The notes: generated by a model not told the origin, from the letters alone. 64,000 bases of DNA from Blautia sp. XA-2221 (GCF_028767025.1 NZ_JAJQXX010000004.1:175293-239292), one strand, 5' to 3'; counted from the stretch's first letter, positions 18,751 through 28,598 are shown. A program made the numbers and translations.

Positions 18751-18803
18751 AAAACGCTGCAGCCCGGAATCCTCTGTAGATCCTGAGCTGCAGCGTTTTT
18801 CTT
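18751..18803. terminator. Bidirectional terminator between ferredoxin and yhgE genes
   Basis: AACGCTGCAGC and GCTGCAGCGTT form an 11-bp stem with A and T runs on either side, serving two convergent genes. Confidence 0.85.
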
Positions 18804-18805
18804 TT

Positions 18806-21800
18806 TTATGCTACTCCATGAGCCTCCAGCCAGTCATAAAGAACCGTCTTTCCACTCTTTCTGGCATGTGCCATATGATTAAACTGTAAAATTGTCAGCG
18901 CTGTAAATATAATTGCCAGCACAATCAGTACAACAACTGCTGTTCCTATACTTTCGCCCCCTGCAATCGTGCTTCGGAAAGCATTTACTGTATAGGTAAA
19001 AGGCAGATAATTATGAATCTTTGACACAAAGGAAGGTGAAATCTCTACCGGATAAGTTCCTGCTGAACCTGCCAGCTGAACTACCATAAAGATCAGCATC
19101 AGGAAACTTCCTACCTTTCCAAAAGTAATGTTAAAGAAGTACATAATAGAAGTAAAGGCCACAGATGTCAGACAGGAGAAGAGAACTGTCTTCATCATTT
19201 CTGCCGGCGTAAATCCGTCTATCAGGTGAAGCAGGACAATCAGAAGGATTCCCTGAAGTATCGCTACCGGATAAAGAACAGACGCCTTACTTGCCCACCA
19301 TGCAAAGCCTGATTTTAATTTTCCTTTGTATTCTGTCAGAGGATACATCAGACAGAAGGCAAGGCAACCTACCCAAAGACCTACAGACATCATGTAAGGA
19401 GCCATAGCGTGTCCGTTATTCTCCACAGTTGTCATCTGAGTTTCTTTCTCTTTGACCGGTGTGGCAAACATACTTATCATATCATCGTTTGCTTTTGTTT
19501 CTTTTACCTGTTTTGCTCCGTCGCTGAGACTTGTCTGCAGGGTTTCCGAACCGTCGCTTAATTTTTTGATTCCGCTTCCCAGTTCCTTTGATCCGTCATA
19601 AAGCTTGGAAGAACCGTCCTGAATCTGTCCTGCACCGTCTGCAAGCTGGGCTGCTCCACTGTTCAGTTTACTGTTATTGGAAACCAGTTTACTGGTTCCG
19701 GCTTTCAGAGTTTTTGTTCCATCTGCAAGCTGCGCCGCTCCGGCTGCAAGAGTACCGGCTCCTGATGCAAGCTGCTGAGTTCCTGAAGTAAGAGCGTCAT
19801 TATTTCCTGCCAGTGTTCTGACTCCGGCAGTGTAGGTTTTAATTCCCTGGCTTAATATGCCTACTCCCGCTGCAAGATCTTTTCCTCCGGCTGTCAGCTT
19901 ACTGATTCCTCCTGTTACCGTACTGCCTGCAGCTTTCAGATCTTTGGCTCCTGCTGTCAGCGCTTTATCATTAGCTGTCAGCTGTGCAAATCCTTCATTC
20001 AGAGCTTTTACACCGGCTGCTGCCTTCGGGAAATCCTTTGTTCCTTCTTCCAGTGTACCAAGAGCTGAAGAAACAGCTCCAACACCCTGATTTACTTTCT
20101 GAGAGCCTGCATAAAGCTGGCCTACCGCTCCGGTCACCTGATTAATCGGATCCGATGGAATCTCTGGAATATTTTCTACTCCGGCTCCCATTTTTTCAGC
20201 CCCGGCTGCCATCTGAGCTGCGCCCGCTTTCATTTCTCCTGATTTTGCACCAAGAGTTTCCGCTCCTTTTTTCAGTCCTTCAGCTGCCTGATTCAACTGT
20301 CCCGCAGTTCCATTCAAAGTTTCCTGCATGCCTGCCAGCTGTCCGGCAGCTGCATCTGAAATCTGCTGTGCCTGTGCAGTATAAGCAGAAGCGTCCATGT
20401 TTTCCACATTATTCTGTACTGCATCTACTCCGGATACACCGGAAGCAGAATTGCCAAGCATTCCGATCACAGCATTCAGACTTGCTGCAGAAACCATTCC
20501 GTTTTCATCCGCTGAACCCTGAATTCCCTGAATGGCTGCCTGGGCGCCTGCCATAGATGCCTGCATACCTGATATCTGCTGGTTTGCCGCCTCAATCTGT
20601 CCGTTTGCAGAAGCGATCTGGGCATTTGCCGCATCTACCTGGGCTCTTGCCGCATCCAGTTTTCCATTTGCATCCTGGGCACACTGATTTACAATTCCTG
20701 TCACTCCGTTTACTGCATCTGCCACAGGTTTTGATGCGTTCTGTACCTGTGATGCCACTGCAGAAATCCCCTGTCCGGCCTGGGTGATCACACCGGCTGC
20801 ATTTTTCATTCCCTCTGCAGCCTGCGTCATTCCGGAAGAGGCAGCGGTCATTCCTTTTCCCGCGCTTTCCATTCCGCCTTTTGCTTCATTTAAACCGGCT
20901 GTCAGCTTTTTGATGTTTTCTGCTGTCAGACTGCCGCCAAGCTCTTTCAGCTGCCCGTACAGCTCCCCTAAACCGGCTTCCAACTGCTGAGTTCCTGCTT
21001 TCAGAGAACCATCTCCTTTGGAAACAGAACTGTTCAGCTGAGAAATACCTGAAGATACCTGACCGATTCCCTGCAGCGGTGAAAGCTGTTTTGCTCCGGC
21101 TGCCAGCTGATCTGCTCCGGCAACATACTGTGTCACTCCATCTGCAAGAGTATTGGCTCCGCTTACATACTGGGTAGTTCCATCCTTTAAGGTATCAAGA
21201 CCTTTTTTCAGAGTTTCTGCACCTTCCTGAAGATCTGTTGTTCCGGCTGTCAGCTGTGCAGAATTTGCATCAAGTTTTGCAACGCCGTCTGTATAATCCT
21301 TAACGCCCTGATTCAGTTTATTTACACCGGCTGTCAGTTCAGGAACCTTTGCTGTCAAAGTTCCCACTCCATCATTCAGCTGTGCGGCTCCGTCGTCTAC
21401 CTGCGCTACACCGTCCGTGTATTCTTTCAGACCTTCTGTCAGAGTATTTGCTCCATCCTTAAAGGTAAGCGTGCTGTCCGCCAGTTTTTTCAGATTATCT
21501 GTAATAGTTTTATTTCCATCAGAAGCATCTCCAAGTCCGTTCTTCAGTTCCTTTGAACCGTCGGCAGCCTCCTGCATACCGTCTCCAACTTCTGTGATCT
21601 GGTCAAAAACTGTCTGAGTATAGGTTTCTGTTACCTGAGAAGCTACCTCATCACGAATTTTTACAATAGCGCTCTCACTCATTTTGGAAGCAATGTAATT
21701 GGTACCCGGATTTGTTTCATATTTCAGTTCCATTTTCTTGGGCTTCTCATCCATCAGAGTAGAAGCATTCTCAGAAAAGTCTTCCGGAATGGTAATTACC

Positions 21801-22105
21801 ATATAATATGTACCGTTTCTCAGTCCCTGCTCCGCATCTTTACTGTCCACAAAATGAAAGTCAAGGGAATCATTATCCCTCAGGGCGTCTTCCATATCAC
21901 TGCCCACACTTAAAGTCTTTCCCTCATATTCCACTGATCTGTCATTGTTGACTACTGCTACAGGAAGGTTATCCAGACTTCCATATGGATCCCACATGGA
22001 TTTCAGGAACAATCCTGCGTAAATGACCGGGATTATGATAATAGCCATAACAACAACTACCAACATTTTGTTCTTCAGCAGATTCTTCCACTCGTTTTTG
22101 ATCAT
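18806..22105 (-). CDS. YhgE/Pip-family giant membrane protein
   Basis: About 1,099 residues. An N-terminal transmembrane segment (~13-33) is followed by an extracellular part of roughly 850 residues. Most of that is a low-complexity repeat of short Ala/Gly-rich heptads of the type LxxGAxxLxxG (about 7-residue spacing), predicted to be a very long helical rod. Five or six membrane helices of ABC-2-permease type end the protein. Relatives are phage receptor YueB/Pip and ESX accessory EsaA. The second ATG is chosen (22105): AAAGGG lies seven bases before it and abuts the first. Probably controlled by the divergent TetR gene. Confidence 0.85.
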   Translation of the reverse strand: MIKNEWKNLLKNKMLVVVVMAIIIIPVIYAGLFLKSMWDPYGSLDNLPVAVVNNDRSVEYEGKTLSVGSDMEDALRDNDSLDFHFVDSKDAEQGLRNGTYYMVITIPEDFSENASTLMDEKPKKMELKYETNPGTNYIASKMSESAIVKIRDEVASQVTETYTQTVFDQITEVGDGMQEAADGSKELKNGLGDASDGNKTITDNLKKLADSTLTFKDGANTLTEGLKEYTDGVAQVDDGAAQLNDGVGTLTAKVPELTAGVNKLNQGVKDYTDGVAKLDANSAQLTAGTTDLQEGAETLKKGLDTLKDGTTQYVSGANTLADGVTQYVAGADQLAAGAKQLSPLQGIGQVSSGISQLNSSVSKGDGSLKAGTQQLEAGLGELYGQLKELGGSLTAENIKKLTAGLNEAKGGMESAGKGMTAASSGMTQAAEGMKNAAGVITQAGQGISAVASQVQNASKPVADAVNGVTGIVNQCAQDANGKLDAARAQVDAANAQIASANGQIEAANQQISGMQASMAGAQAAIQGIQGSADENGMVSAASLNAVIGMLGNSASGVSGVDAVQNNVENMDASAYTAQAQQISDAAAGQLAGMQETLNGTAGQLNQAAEGLKKGAETLGAKSGEMKAGAAQMAAGAEKMGAGVENIPEIPSDPINQVTGAVGQLYAGSQKVNQGVGAVSSALGTLEEGTKDFPKAAAGVKALNEGFAQLTANDKALTAGAKDLKAAGSTVTGGISKLTAGGKDLAAGVGILSQGIKTYTAGVRTLAGNNDALTSGTQQLASGAGTLAAGAAQLADGTKTLKAGTSKLVSNNSKLNSGAAQLADGAGQIQDGSSKLYDGSKELGSGIKKLSDGSETLQTSLSDGAKQVKETKANDDMISMFATPVKEKETQMTTVENNGHAMAPYMMSVGLWVGCLAFCLMYPLTEYKGKLKSGFAWWASKASVLYPVAILQGILLIVLLHLIDGFTPAEMMKTVLFSCLTSVAFTSIMYFFNITFGKVGSFLMLIFMVVQLAGSAGTYPVEISPSFVSKIHNYLPFTYTVNAFRSTIAGGESIGTAVVVLIVLAIIFTALTILQFNHMAHARKSGKTVLYDWLEAHGVA

Positions 22106-22195
22106 AGTCATTCCCTTTCTTTCATGATATATTTTATATAGAAAATACTTTATTTAAAAGAATCAGATACACTTCGATGCACAGCGTTTATCTGG

Positions 22196-22283
22196 TTCTG
22201 TTAATCACATTATATTCTGTTAATCAATTTCTGTTCTACTAATAGTTAAAATTCTATTAATCATTTTCAACTCTATTAATAAA
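22196..22283. repeat. Five tandem ~19-bp operator-like direct repeats
   Basis: Copies of TTCTRTTAATMA begin at 22196, 22215, 22234, 22252 and 22271 (spacings 19, 19, 18, 19). Looser versions (TTACTAATAG at 22363, TCTACTAAAC at 22391) lie nearer the tetR start. They fill the 357-bp divergent gap between yhgE and tetR and are the natural binding region for that regulator. Confidence 0.7.
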
Positions 22284-22462
22284 CAATGTGTTGCTTTTCT
22301 TTACAAAACGTATTATACTAAAACTGAAAAAAAATACAAGCGACAAAAAAAGAGCTTAATATTTACTAATAGACATTTTTTTCTATTTTGTCTACTAAAC
22401 ATAAAATTCGACATTTCTACCAAAATAATGCCTTTTTTTGCAAAAAGATTGGAGGTTTTTTC

Positions 22463-23044
22463 ATGGCTGAAAAAGTTGACCGAAGAGTCAGAAAAACAAA
22501 GATGCAGCTCAGGCAGGGACTTGCCCGCCTGATGCAGAAAAAAAGTATTAAGGAAATCACCGTTAAGGAACTGGTAGATGAAGTGGATATTAATCGTTCC
22601 ACCTTTTATCTGCATTATACAGACATCTACCAGATGCTTGAAAAAATCGAGGAAGAAGCAATGGTGGATATCCGGGAAGCCATGGAAGGCTGCCCTACAG
22701 ACTGCACAGAACGGGAAAAAATCATTCCTTTCCTTGCCCGCTTTTTTTCCATTCTGGACAGCAACCGCGATCTGTCCCTTGCCCTTCTGGGACCTAACGG
22801 GGACATGGATTTTGTAGAAAGAATTGAGACACTGATCGCCAGCAAGTTCCTCAAGCCAAGCAGCTTTGCAATTAATGACAGCGAGATCCGCTATGCCTAT
22901 GCTTTTTGTCTCAGCGGCTGCATCGGCATGATCAAAACCTGGCTGTCAAAGACAGAACACGAATCCCCGGAAACCATGGCAGAACTTACCTATCACCTGA
23001 TCGACAACACCACCCAGGAATATCTTAAGGATTATGTCCGGTAA
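22463..23044 (+). CDS. TetR-family transcriptional regulator
   Basis: A 193-residue repressor. The N-terminal helix-turn-helix (about residues 10-55, ITVKELVDEVDINRSTFYLHY) is the canonical TetR DNA-binding unit. The C-terminal domain is of the class often paired with YhgE/ABC-2 membrane proteins. The ATG at 22463 has GGAGG seven bases before it; the upstream ATG at 22388 lacks one. Divergent from yhgE over a repeat array, so regulation of that gene is a reasonable inference. Confidence 0.88.
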   Translation: MAEKVDRRVRKTKMQLRQGLARLMQKKSIKEITVKELVDEVDINRSTFYLHYTDIYQMLEKIEEEAMVDIREAMEGCPTDCTEREKIIPFLARFFSILDSNRDLSLALLGPNGDMDFVERIETLIASKFLKPSSFAINDSEIRYAYAFCLSGCIGMIKTWLSKTEHESPETMAELTYHLIDNTTQEYLKDYVR

Positions 23045-23073
23045 GCTAACCTGTGTTCATGATTCCTGTATAC

Positions 23074-23107
23074 AAAAACCTTCGGAACAGACTCCGAAGG
23101 TTTTTGT
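23074..23107. terminator. Bidirectional terminator after tetR
   Basis: AAAACCTTCGGA-acagac-TCCGAAGGTTTT perfect 12-bp stem flanked by A and T runs, between convergent genes. Confidence 0.88.
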
Positions 23108-23194
23108 ATATCATTTTATTTTTTTATACAGTTATGTCTGTCTTCCACAGTAATTTTCTGCTGCCGGGCTCAATAATAAGCCATACAATTCTGC

Positions 23195-23842
23195 TCAGTT
23201 ATGCCATGCCAGACGTTTGACATCTGCATGAACATCTCCTGTCATCCAGTCCACATCATTTGTAATCCAATCCATGATCTCCAGCTGACGCATTTCCCAG
23301 GCAACCGTTGCCTCTCTTGAAACAATTGTTTCCTCTGTTTCCATAGTCATGTCAATTTCGTCATAGCCAAAAATATATCCTCCGGCACTCCAGATACTGA
23401 AATTGCTGTCCGGACCGGGATCTACGGCATCTCCCCGTTCTGCAACCAGCCTGTCGTGACGTGCTTTATATTCTTCTTCGCATCCGTCTTTCAGCCTGGT
23501 CATAAATACTCTGTGACGAATCAACTCTTTATTTTCTCTCACAATACCAAAATTATGATACATCAGTCTCATGTCCTGTCCGGGCGTGGAAATCCAGTCA
23601 AAAGTATCCTGAATTTTCTCTGAAAGAGCCTTAATTTCTGCCTTTTCCTCTTCTCCTGTACTTTTGTGATCCTGATTTTCATAATATCCAAAAATCAAAT
23701 CTTCCGCATTCCAGATACTGAAATTTCTAATTTCATTTCTATCCAGAAACTGGGTAAGTTCCAACCAGATTTCACCAAGTTTTTTCCTGTATGCATTCAT
23801 CTGCCCCTTCTTTATTTTCATTGCAAACCCATGTCTTTCCAT
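23195..23842 (-). CDS. Tandem L-rhamnose-mutarotase-like (RhaM/COG3254) protein
   Basis: A 215-residue protein made of two dimeric alpha/beta-barrel units of the RhaM family, which is usually a single ~104-residue domain. Unit 1 (~1-105) has FAMKIKKGQMNAY and NFSIWNAEDLIFGYYE. Unit 2 (~106-215) has VFMTRLKDGCEEEYKARH and NFSIWSAGGYIFGYDE. Unit 2 keeps the Tyr and His expected for sugar mutarotation; unit 1 has Leu where the His should be. The ATG at 23842 follows GGAGG by eight bases. There are no rhamnose genes nearby, so the substrate is open. Confidence 0.72.
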   Translation of the reverse strand: MERHGFAMKIKKGQMNAYRKKLGEIWLELTQFLDRNEIRNFSIWNAEDLIFGYYENQDHKSTGEEEKAEIKALSEKIQDTFDWISTPGQDMRLMYHNFGIVRENKELIRHRVFMTRLKDGCEEEYKARHDRLVAERGDAVDPGPDSNFSIWSAGGYIFGYDEIDMTMETEETIVSREATVAWEMRQLEIMDWITNDVDWMTGDVHADVKRLAWHN

Positions 23843-24129
23843 AGCAATTTCCTCCATATAAGCCACCTGATAACTGATTATAAGCTGTTTATTGGAAACT
23901 ATACATTAACTTGAATTTTATCACATGCCTTTTAAAGTTTCCAGATATTTGACAGATTTTAAACGTTTCTATATACTTAAATCATTGTTTATTTCCTTTG
24001 TAATAATAAAATAGCCACATTTTATTCCATATTATTTCTGGCAATAGAATTTTGTTTTCACTTGCAGTAATCTTAAAACTTTGTCCTGGCAGTAATCACA
24101 CTGCCTGCCCGTAAAAGGAGGCATAAAAT

Positions 24130-24786
24130 ATGGATTTTTCCACATATTTTCCCGTATGGGATAAGCTGACACCCACCCATCAGGAAACAATTTCCCAGAC
24201 AGCTTTTCGCCGTTCTGTTTCTAAAGGAACCATCCTGCACAACGGATCTGTAAGCTGTCTTGGAATGCTGCTGATCCTTTCCGGACAGCTTCGGTCATAT
24301 ATCGTATCTGACGAAGGAAGAGAAATCACCCTCTATCGTCTTTTTGAAAGGGATGTATGTATTTTTTCCGCATCCTGCGTTATGCAAAATATCCAGTTTG
24401 AGGTTATCATTGAAGCCGAAAAAGACAGTGAAATACTGGTTCTTCCACCCCATATATACAAAGCTCTGATGGAAGAATCCGCTCCAATGGCAAACTTCTC
24501 CAATCAGATCATGGCAAGCCATTTTTCTGAGGTAATGTGGCTGATCGAACAGATCATGTGGAAAAGCTTTGACAAAAGGCTTGCCGCTTTTCTTGTTGAA
24601 GAAAGTCTTCTGGAAAACACTGATATCTTAAAGATCACCCACGAAAAAATAGCAAATCATCTTGGCACTGCCAGGGAAGTAGTCACAAGAATGCTCCGGT
24701 ATTTTCAGAATGAAAATCTGGTCAGACTGTCCCGGGGAACAATCGAGATCACGGACAAAAAAGGACTGGAAAAACTTTCGGAATAA
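24130..24786 (+). CDS. Crp/Fnr-family transcriptional regulator
   Basis: A 218-residue regulator with an N-terminal cyclic-nucleotide-binding-like beta roll (~20-130) and a C-terminal winged helix (ITHEKIANHLGTAREVVTRML, ~160-180). There is no N-terminal Cys cluster, so it is not a classical Fnr oxygen sensor, and the cAMP contact residues are not obvious. Strong AAAAGGAGG before the ATG. Target and effector unknown. The convergent neighbour encodes thioredoxin. Confidence 0.88.
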   Translation: MDFSTYFPVWDKLTPTHQETISQTAFRRSVSKGTILHNGSVSCLGMLLILSGQLRSYIVSDEGREITLYRLFERDVCIFSASCVMQNIQFEVIIEAEKDSEILVLPPHIYKALMEESAPMANFSNQIMASHFSEVMWLIEQIMWKSFDKRLAAFLVEESLLENTDILKITHEKIANHLGTAREVVTRMLRYFQNENLVRLSRGTIEITDKKGLEKLSE

Positions 24787-24798
24787 ATACATATTAAA

Positions 24799-24844
24799 TA
24801 AAAACAGGGAACTCCTTTTCCAACCTGAAGGAACTCCCTGTTTT
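24799..24844. terminator. Bidirectional terminator between crp-like and trxA
   Basis: AAAACAGGGA..TCCTT paired with AAGGA..TCCCTGTTTT, a long stem with a small internal loop between convergent genes. Confidence 0.85.
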
Positions 24845-24861
24845 GTACTTTTTATTACATT

Positions 24862-25170
24862 TTACTGAACCATGTCCAGGATTTCTTCTTTTGGCTTCAC
24901 ACCCATAGACCGATTCTGGATCTGACCGTTTTTGATAACAACCAGTGTCGGGATTGTCATTACCTGAAATTCTGATGCCAGCTCCTGCTGCTCATCCACA
25001 TTTACCTTGCAAACCTTAATATTGTCGTTTTCTTCTGCAATTTCATCCACTACCGGTGAAAGCATTCTGCAAGGTCCGCACCATCCTGCCCAAAAGTCCA
25101 GCAGAACCGTTTTTTCACTGTTCATTACTTCTTCCTGAAAATTATTTTTTGTAATATTTAAAACTGACAT
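24862..25170 (-). CDS. trxA: Thioredoxin
   Basis: A 102-residue cytoplasmic disulfide reductase with active site WCGPC (about 31-35) in FWAGWCGPCRML, the cis-Pro block TIPTL and the usual length. GAGGAGG precedes the ATG. No standard thioredoxin reductase gene is adjacent; the TrxR-like gene at 31831-32727 lacks the redox CxxC. Confidence 0.95.
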   Translation of the reverse strand: MSVLNITKNNFQEEVMNSEKTVLLDFWAGWCGPCRMLSPVVDEIAEENDNIKVCKVNVDEQQELASEFQVMTIPTLVVIKNGQIQNRSMGVKPKEEILDMVQ

Positions 25171-25373
25171 ATGATCCTCCTCCTGCCCGGTGCTCCGTTT
25201 CCTGCCTCCCGGACATCATGTATTTTTATTTATCATTTCCATTTTTACAGGATTTATTTCCATGTACTGCTTCTCATCACACTTCTGTACCAGATTTATT
25301 TCTGTACTTTTTTCCTCCTGTTTATGTATGTATCATACACGAAGATTCCATGCCAGTCTGTGACTAAATCACC

Positions 25374-26519
25374 TTACTTCCCTGTACTTCTGTATTTTTC
25401 CACCACCAGAGTCAGACACACAAACACCACTCCAAATACAAGCTGAATACCAATCGCCTGAAATATCTGTGTTTTTTCGCTGCCGGTCAGTACAGTAAAC
25501 CTTCCCAGAATTTCATTTGCGGTTTCATACCAGTATACAGGAAGAAACTGACTGACATTTTTTACTCCTGTGGAAATATAGTCCAGGGGAACAAACACTC
25601 CGCAGAGGAAGCACATTCCCAGGGAAATAATGTTCATGGTTCCTGTGAGCGCATCCTTATTTGTTACAAGGCTTCCTGCAAAATAAGCAATAGAAAGAGC
25701 CACAAAAAACAAAGCCGCTGTATTTATAATAAGATATCCCCAATTCTCGTTTGCACACAGCTCTTTTCCATACCAGATCAATGCCACCAGAATGATCAGT
25801 ACAAACAGCGCTGTGCTGGACACGATCATACACAGGATCCCTTCCAGTGCCTGCCGTCTGGACGAAACCGGAGATGCCAGCAATCTGTGTTTCAGACCTT
25901 TTTTGCGAAAAACAAGCAGCACATTTCCTATCACGAATCCCAGCAGGGCCAACGCCAGATATGGAACATACCGAAAATAATAAATATACTGAGGTGTTTC
26001 TATGGCTCCTGATGACCTGTCAAGCTCCACTCTCACCGATATGTCCTTTACGAGAGCATCTGCCATTTCCTTCTCTGTAAATCCTGCTGCCTGAAAGGTT
26101 CTTGCATTGTTCAGAAAGCTGTTGATCTGCTGATCCACATAAATGCCGGAATAGGTATCCGGGACAGCTGTAACCGGAAGCTTTTCTCCACTTACAATGC
26201 ATTTCCGGTAAAAATTTTCCGGAATTCTTACAATGTACTCCACATCACGGTAAAAAAGCTTTTCCTGCATAGCAGAAATATCATTTTCCAGTGGTATCAC
26301 TTCATGAAAGTTATCCAGATATGCTCTCAGCGCCAGAGCAAGCGTTCCTCCGTCTTCATCTGCAATTCCTATCTTCAAAGACTCTGCCTGAAAACTTTTC
26401 TCTGTTTTTCCTGCCGCTGACTGCATCAGAAGTGTACAGGCAAAAAATATCGCCACATACATAAGTATCAGCCATCTGCTCTGTCTGATCACTTTCATAT
26501 ATCCTTTAAATACTGTCAT
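25374..26519 (-). CDS. ABC-2 type exporter permease
   Basis: A 381-residue protein with an N-terminal membrane helix, a ~150-residue extracytoplasmic domain and five or six C-terminal helices, the ABC-2 layout. It overlaps the preceding paralogous permease gene by 14 bp and is the last gene of a three-gene operon (ATPase, permease, permease). Probably forms a heterodimer with that neighbour. The substrate could be a peptide antibiotic or lipid; nothing in the sequence decides it. Confidence 0.85.
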   Translation of the reverse strand: MTVFKGYMKVIRQSRWLILMYVAIFFACTLLMQSAAGKTEKSFQAESLKIGIADEDGGTLALALRAYLDNFHEVIPLENDISAMQEKLFYRDVEYIVRIPENFYRKCIVSGEKLPVTAVPDTYSGIYVDQQINSFLNNARTFQAAGFTEKEMADALVKDISVRVELDRSSGAIETPQYIYYFRYVPYLALALLGFVIGNVLLVFRKKGLKHRLLASPVSSRRQALEGILCMIVSSTALFVLIILVALIWYGKELCANENWGYLIINTAALFFVALSIAYFAGSLVTNKDALTGTMNIISLGMCFLCGVFVPLDYISTGVKNVSQFLPVYWYETANEILGRFTVLTGSEKTQIFQAIGIQLVFGVVFVCLTLVVEKYRSTGK

Positions 26520-27627
26520 AGCGAACCCTCCTGACTACAAAAAATGAACCGGCTGTCAGTATCCCGGCCATGATCAGAAGCGTAATAAGATTCGTCTTCA
26601 TTCTTACCGGATCGTCATAAACATTAATGCAATAAAATGCATCTGTGATCAGAGCTGCCGGGTTCAGTTTATTTATGATCGGCACATTCTGGTCTACTAT
26701 AAATTTAATTTTGCAGTTTATTAATCCTGCAAGAGTACTTCCTGTCATGGAAATACCAAGCATGATCGCTACTTTCATGTTTTCGCTTAACTTTGACGCG
26801 CTGGATACAAAAATTCCCATACTGACACCAACAATACACCCAACCAGAGAAATCAGGAGCATCTGCGCCATACTTCCCTGAAATTCCATACGAAGAACAT
26901 ATCTCAGATAAAGCAGAAGAATCACTACGTTCAGAAAATGGATAAAAAACGAACTCAACATTTCTGTAAGAATCATAGTCATTCTGTGTACAGGCGCCAC
27001 ACACTGCCTTGCCGCCAGGTCTGTTACATTTGCCTGAAGCCAGAATGCGGAACCCATTCCCACAAAGCATCCATAAAGACAGGCCATGCCCACCAGCGCA
27101 TAGAAAAATACAGAATTGCTATTTGTACTTTTTCCTCCAAAAGATACATTTTCTACAATTTCCTGATAATCAGACATGGCTGCCACTGCCTGATCCATAT
27201 TTTCCAGGTGGACCGCCGCCACGGTTTCCAGTGTATTCTTTCCGTTCAGGTAGCTTTCCAGAAGGCTCTGCATAACACTTTGCGCCATTCCGTTTTTTGC
27301 AACCTGCAGATAAGGAGTGTCTGCTGCGAAAAAAATCCCGTCCAGCTGTCTATCCTTCAGTTTTTTCTTTGCCTCCGCTTCCGTCATGGTATCCACATGG
27401 ATAAGAGTTCCACCTTTTTCAATTTCTTCAAGATACTTAGAAAAAACGGAACTGCCTGCGCTTTCCTCTACATATCCTGCCTGAACAGTCTCAAAATCAG
27501 CCTCTGACATATTTCCGAACCCAAAGTAAAACAGGGTTCCCATAATAAGAGGAAAAATACAGGGCCAGAATATAATGTTAAAATTCCTTATTTTACGGAT
27601 AATACTGTATTTAATCAACTGAGCCAT
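26506..27627 (-). CDS. ABC-2 type exporter permease
   Basis: A 373-residue paralogue of the next gene: anchor helix at ~15-35, extracytoplasmic domain with scattered charged residues, then a C-terminal block of about six helices. GGAGGG precedes the ATG. It follows the ATPase gene by 11 bp. The divergent two-component genes upstream suggest inducible expression, as in antimicrobial-peptide detox transporters. Confidence 0.85.
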   Translation of the reverse strand: MAQLIKYSIIRKIRNFNIIFWPCIFPLIMGTLFYFGFGNMSEADFETVQAGYVEESAGSSVFSKYLEEIEKGGTLIHVDTMTEAEAKKKLKDRQLDGIFFAADTPYLQVAKNGMAQSVMQSLLESYLNGKNTLETVAAVHLENMDQAVAAMSDYQEIVENVSFGGKSTNSNSVFFYALVGMACLYGCFVGMGSAFWLQANVTDLAARQCVAPVHRMTMILTEMLSSFFIHFLNVVILLLYLRYVLRMEFQGSMAQMLLISLVGCIVGVSMGIFVSSASKLSENMKVAIMLGISMTGSTLAGLINCKIKFIVDQNVPIINKLNPAALITDAFYCINVYDDPVRMKTNLITLLIMAGILTAGSFFVVRRVRYDSI

Positions 27628-27638
27628 AAATTTCCCTC

Positions 27639-28598
27639 CTAATCCCGAAGTTCCTTTCCCGTAATTTCCAGAAATACATCATTAAGAGTGGGAAGTTCTG
27701 AGTAAACTCTTCCAAAACTGATCTCCTGGTCTTCCAGATATCTCAGGATCCTCACAAGATTATGTTTTGCCTCTGTACACTGAATCCTGAGAATATCATT
27801 TTCATAATCCACCTGAAATACATGAGCCAGTTCCCGAATCTGTACAAGCTGCTCTTCTTTCAGCACAACAGCCTCTACCGTCACCTTTTCCCCTGTTTTT
27901 ATCATTCCTGTCAGCTGTTCCCTGGTTCCTGCTGCAATACTCCTTCCATGATCCATAATTGCTATTCTTGTACAGATCTGCTCCACCTCTTCCATATAAT
28001 GAGAAGTATAAATGATAGTGGAACCCTGTCTGTTCAGCTCCTGGATCCCTTCCAGAATCCGATTCCTGCTCTGAGGATCCACAGCAACTGTTGGTTCATC
28101 GAGAATGATAAGCCGTGGTTTATGTGCGATTCCACAGGCAATATTCAAACGTCTCAGAAGCCCTCCGGAAAGTTTTTTGGGGCGGATTTTCCTGTAATCC
28201 CCAAGCCCCACAAAGTCAATTGCTTCCTCCACAAGCTGTTTCCTTTTTTTCCTGTCGTTTATATACAGACCGCAGAAATAGTCAATATTTTCATACACAG
28301 TAAACTCATCAAAGACCGCCACATTCTGCTGTACAATACCAATCTGCCTTTTTGCCTCATAATTATCAGGCTCCATCTCCTTACCAAAAATCCGGATGCT
28401 TCCCTTATCATATTTTAAGAGAGCAAGCAAACAGTTAATTGCTGTTGTTTTCCCCGAACCGTTTGGTCCCAGCAGCCCAAAGATCTCACCCTCCCGTATA
28501 TCCAGATTCAGATGATCCAAAGCCACCAGAGAACCATATCTTTTTACAAGATTTTCTATATGTACAATTCCTTCTTTTTCATAATCTGTTCCGCCCAT
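27639..28598 (-). CDS. ABC transporter ATP-binding protein (exporter)
   Basis: Single-domain ATPase for the two permeases downstream. Walker A GPNGSGKT, Q-loop region IVQQN, signature LSGGLLRRL (GGL in place of GGQ), Walker B LIILDEPTVAVDP and switch His in TSHYMEEVE. The ATG at 28598 has GGGAGGG six bases before it; the longer reading frame from 28652 has no ribosome site. About 319 residues. The C-terminal ~90 residues resemble the DrrA-type regulatory extension. Confidence 0.9.
   Translation of the reverse strand: MGGTDYEKEGIVHIENLVKRYGSLVALDHLNLDIREGEIFGLLGPNGSGKTTAINCLLALLKYDKGSIRIFGKEMEPDNYEAKRQIGIVQQNVAVFDEFTVYENIDYFCGLYINDRKKRKQLVEEAIDFVGLGDYRKIRPKKLSGGLLRRLNIACGIAHKPRLIILDEPTVAVDPQSRNRILEGIQELNRQGSTIIYTSHYMEEVEQICTRIAIMDHGRSIAAGTREQLTGMIKTGEKVTVEAVVLKEEQLVQIRELAHVFQVDYENDILRIQCTEAKHNLVRILRYLEDQEISFGRVYSELPTLNDVFLEITGKELRD

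Noticed and set aside
22388..22462. N-terminal extension of the TetR protein
   Set aside because: No ribosome site at the upstream ATG; GGAGG sits before ATG 22463.
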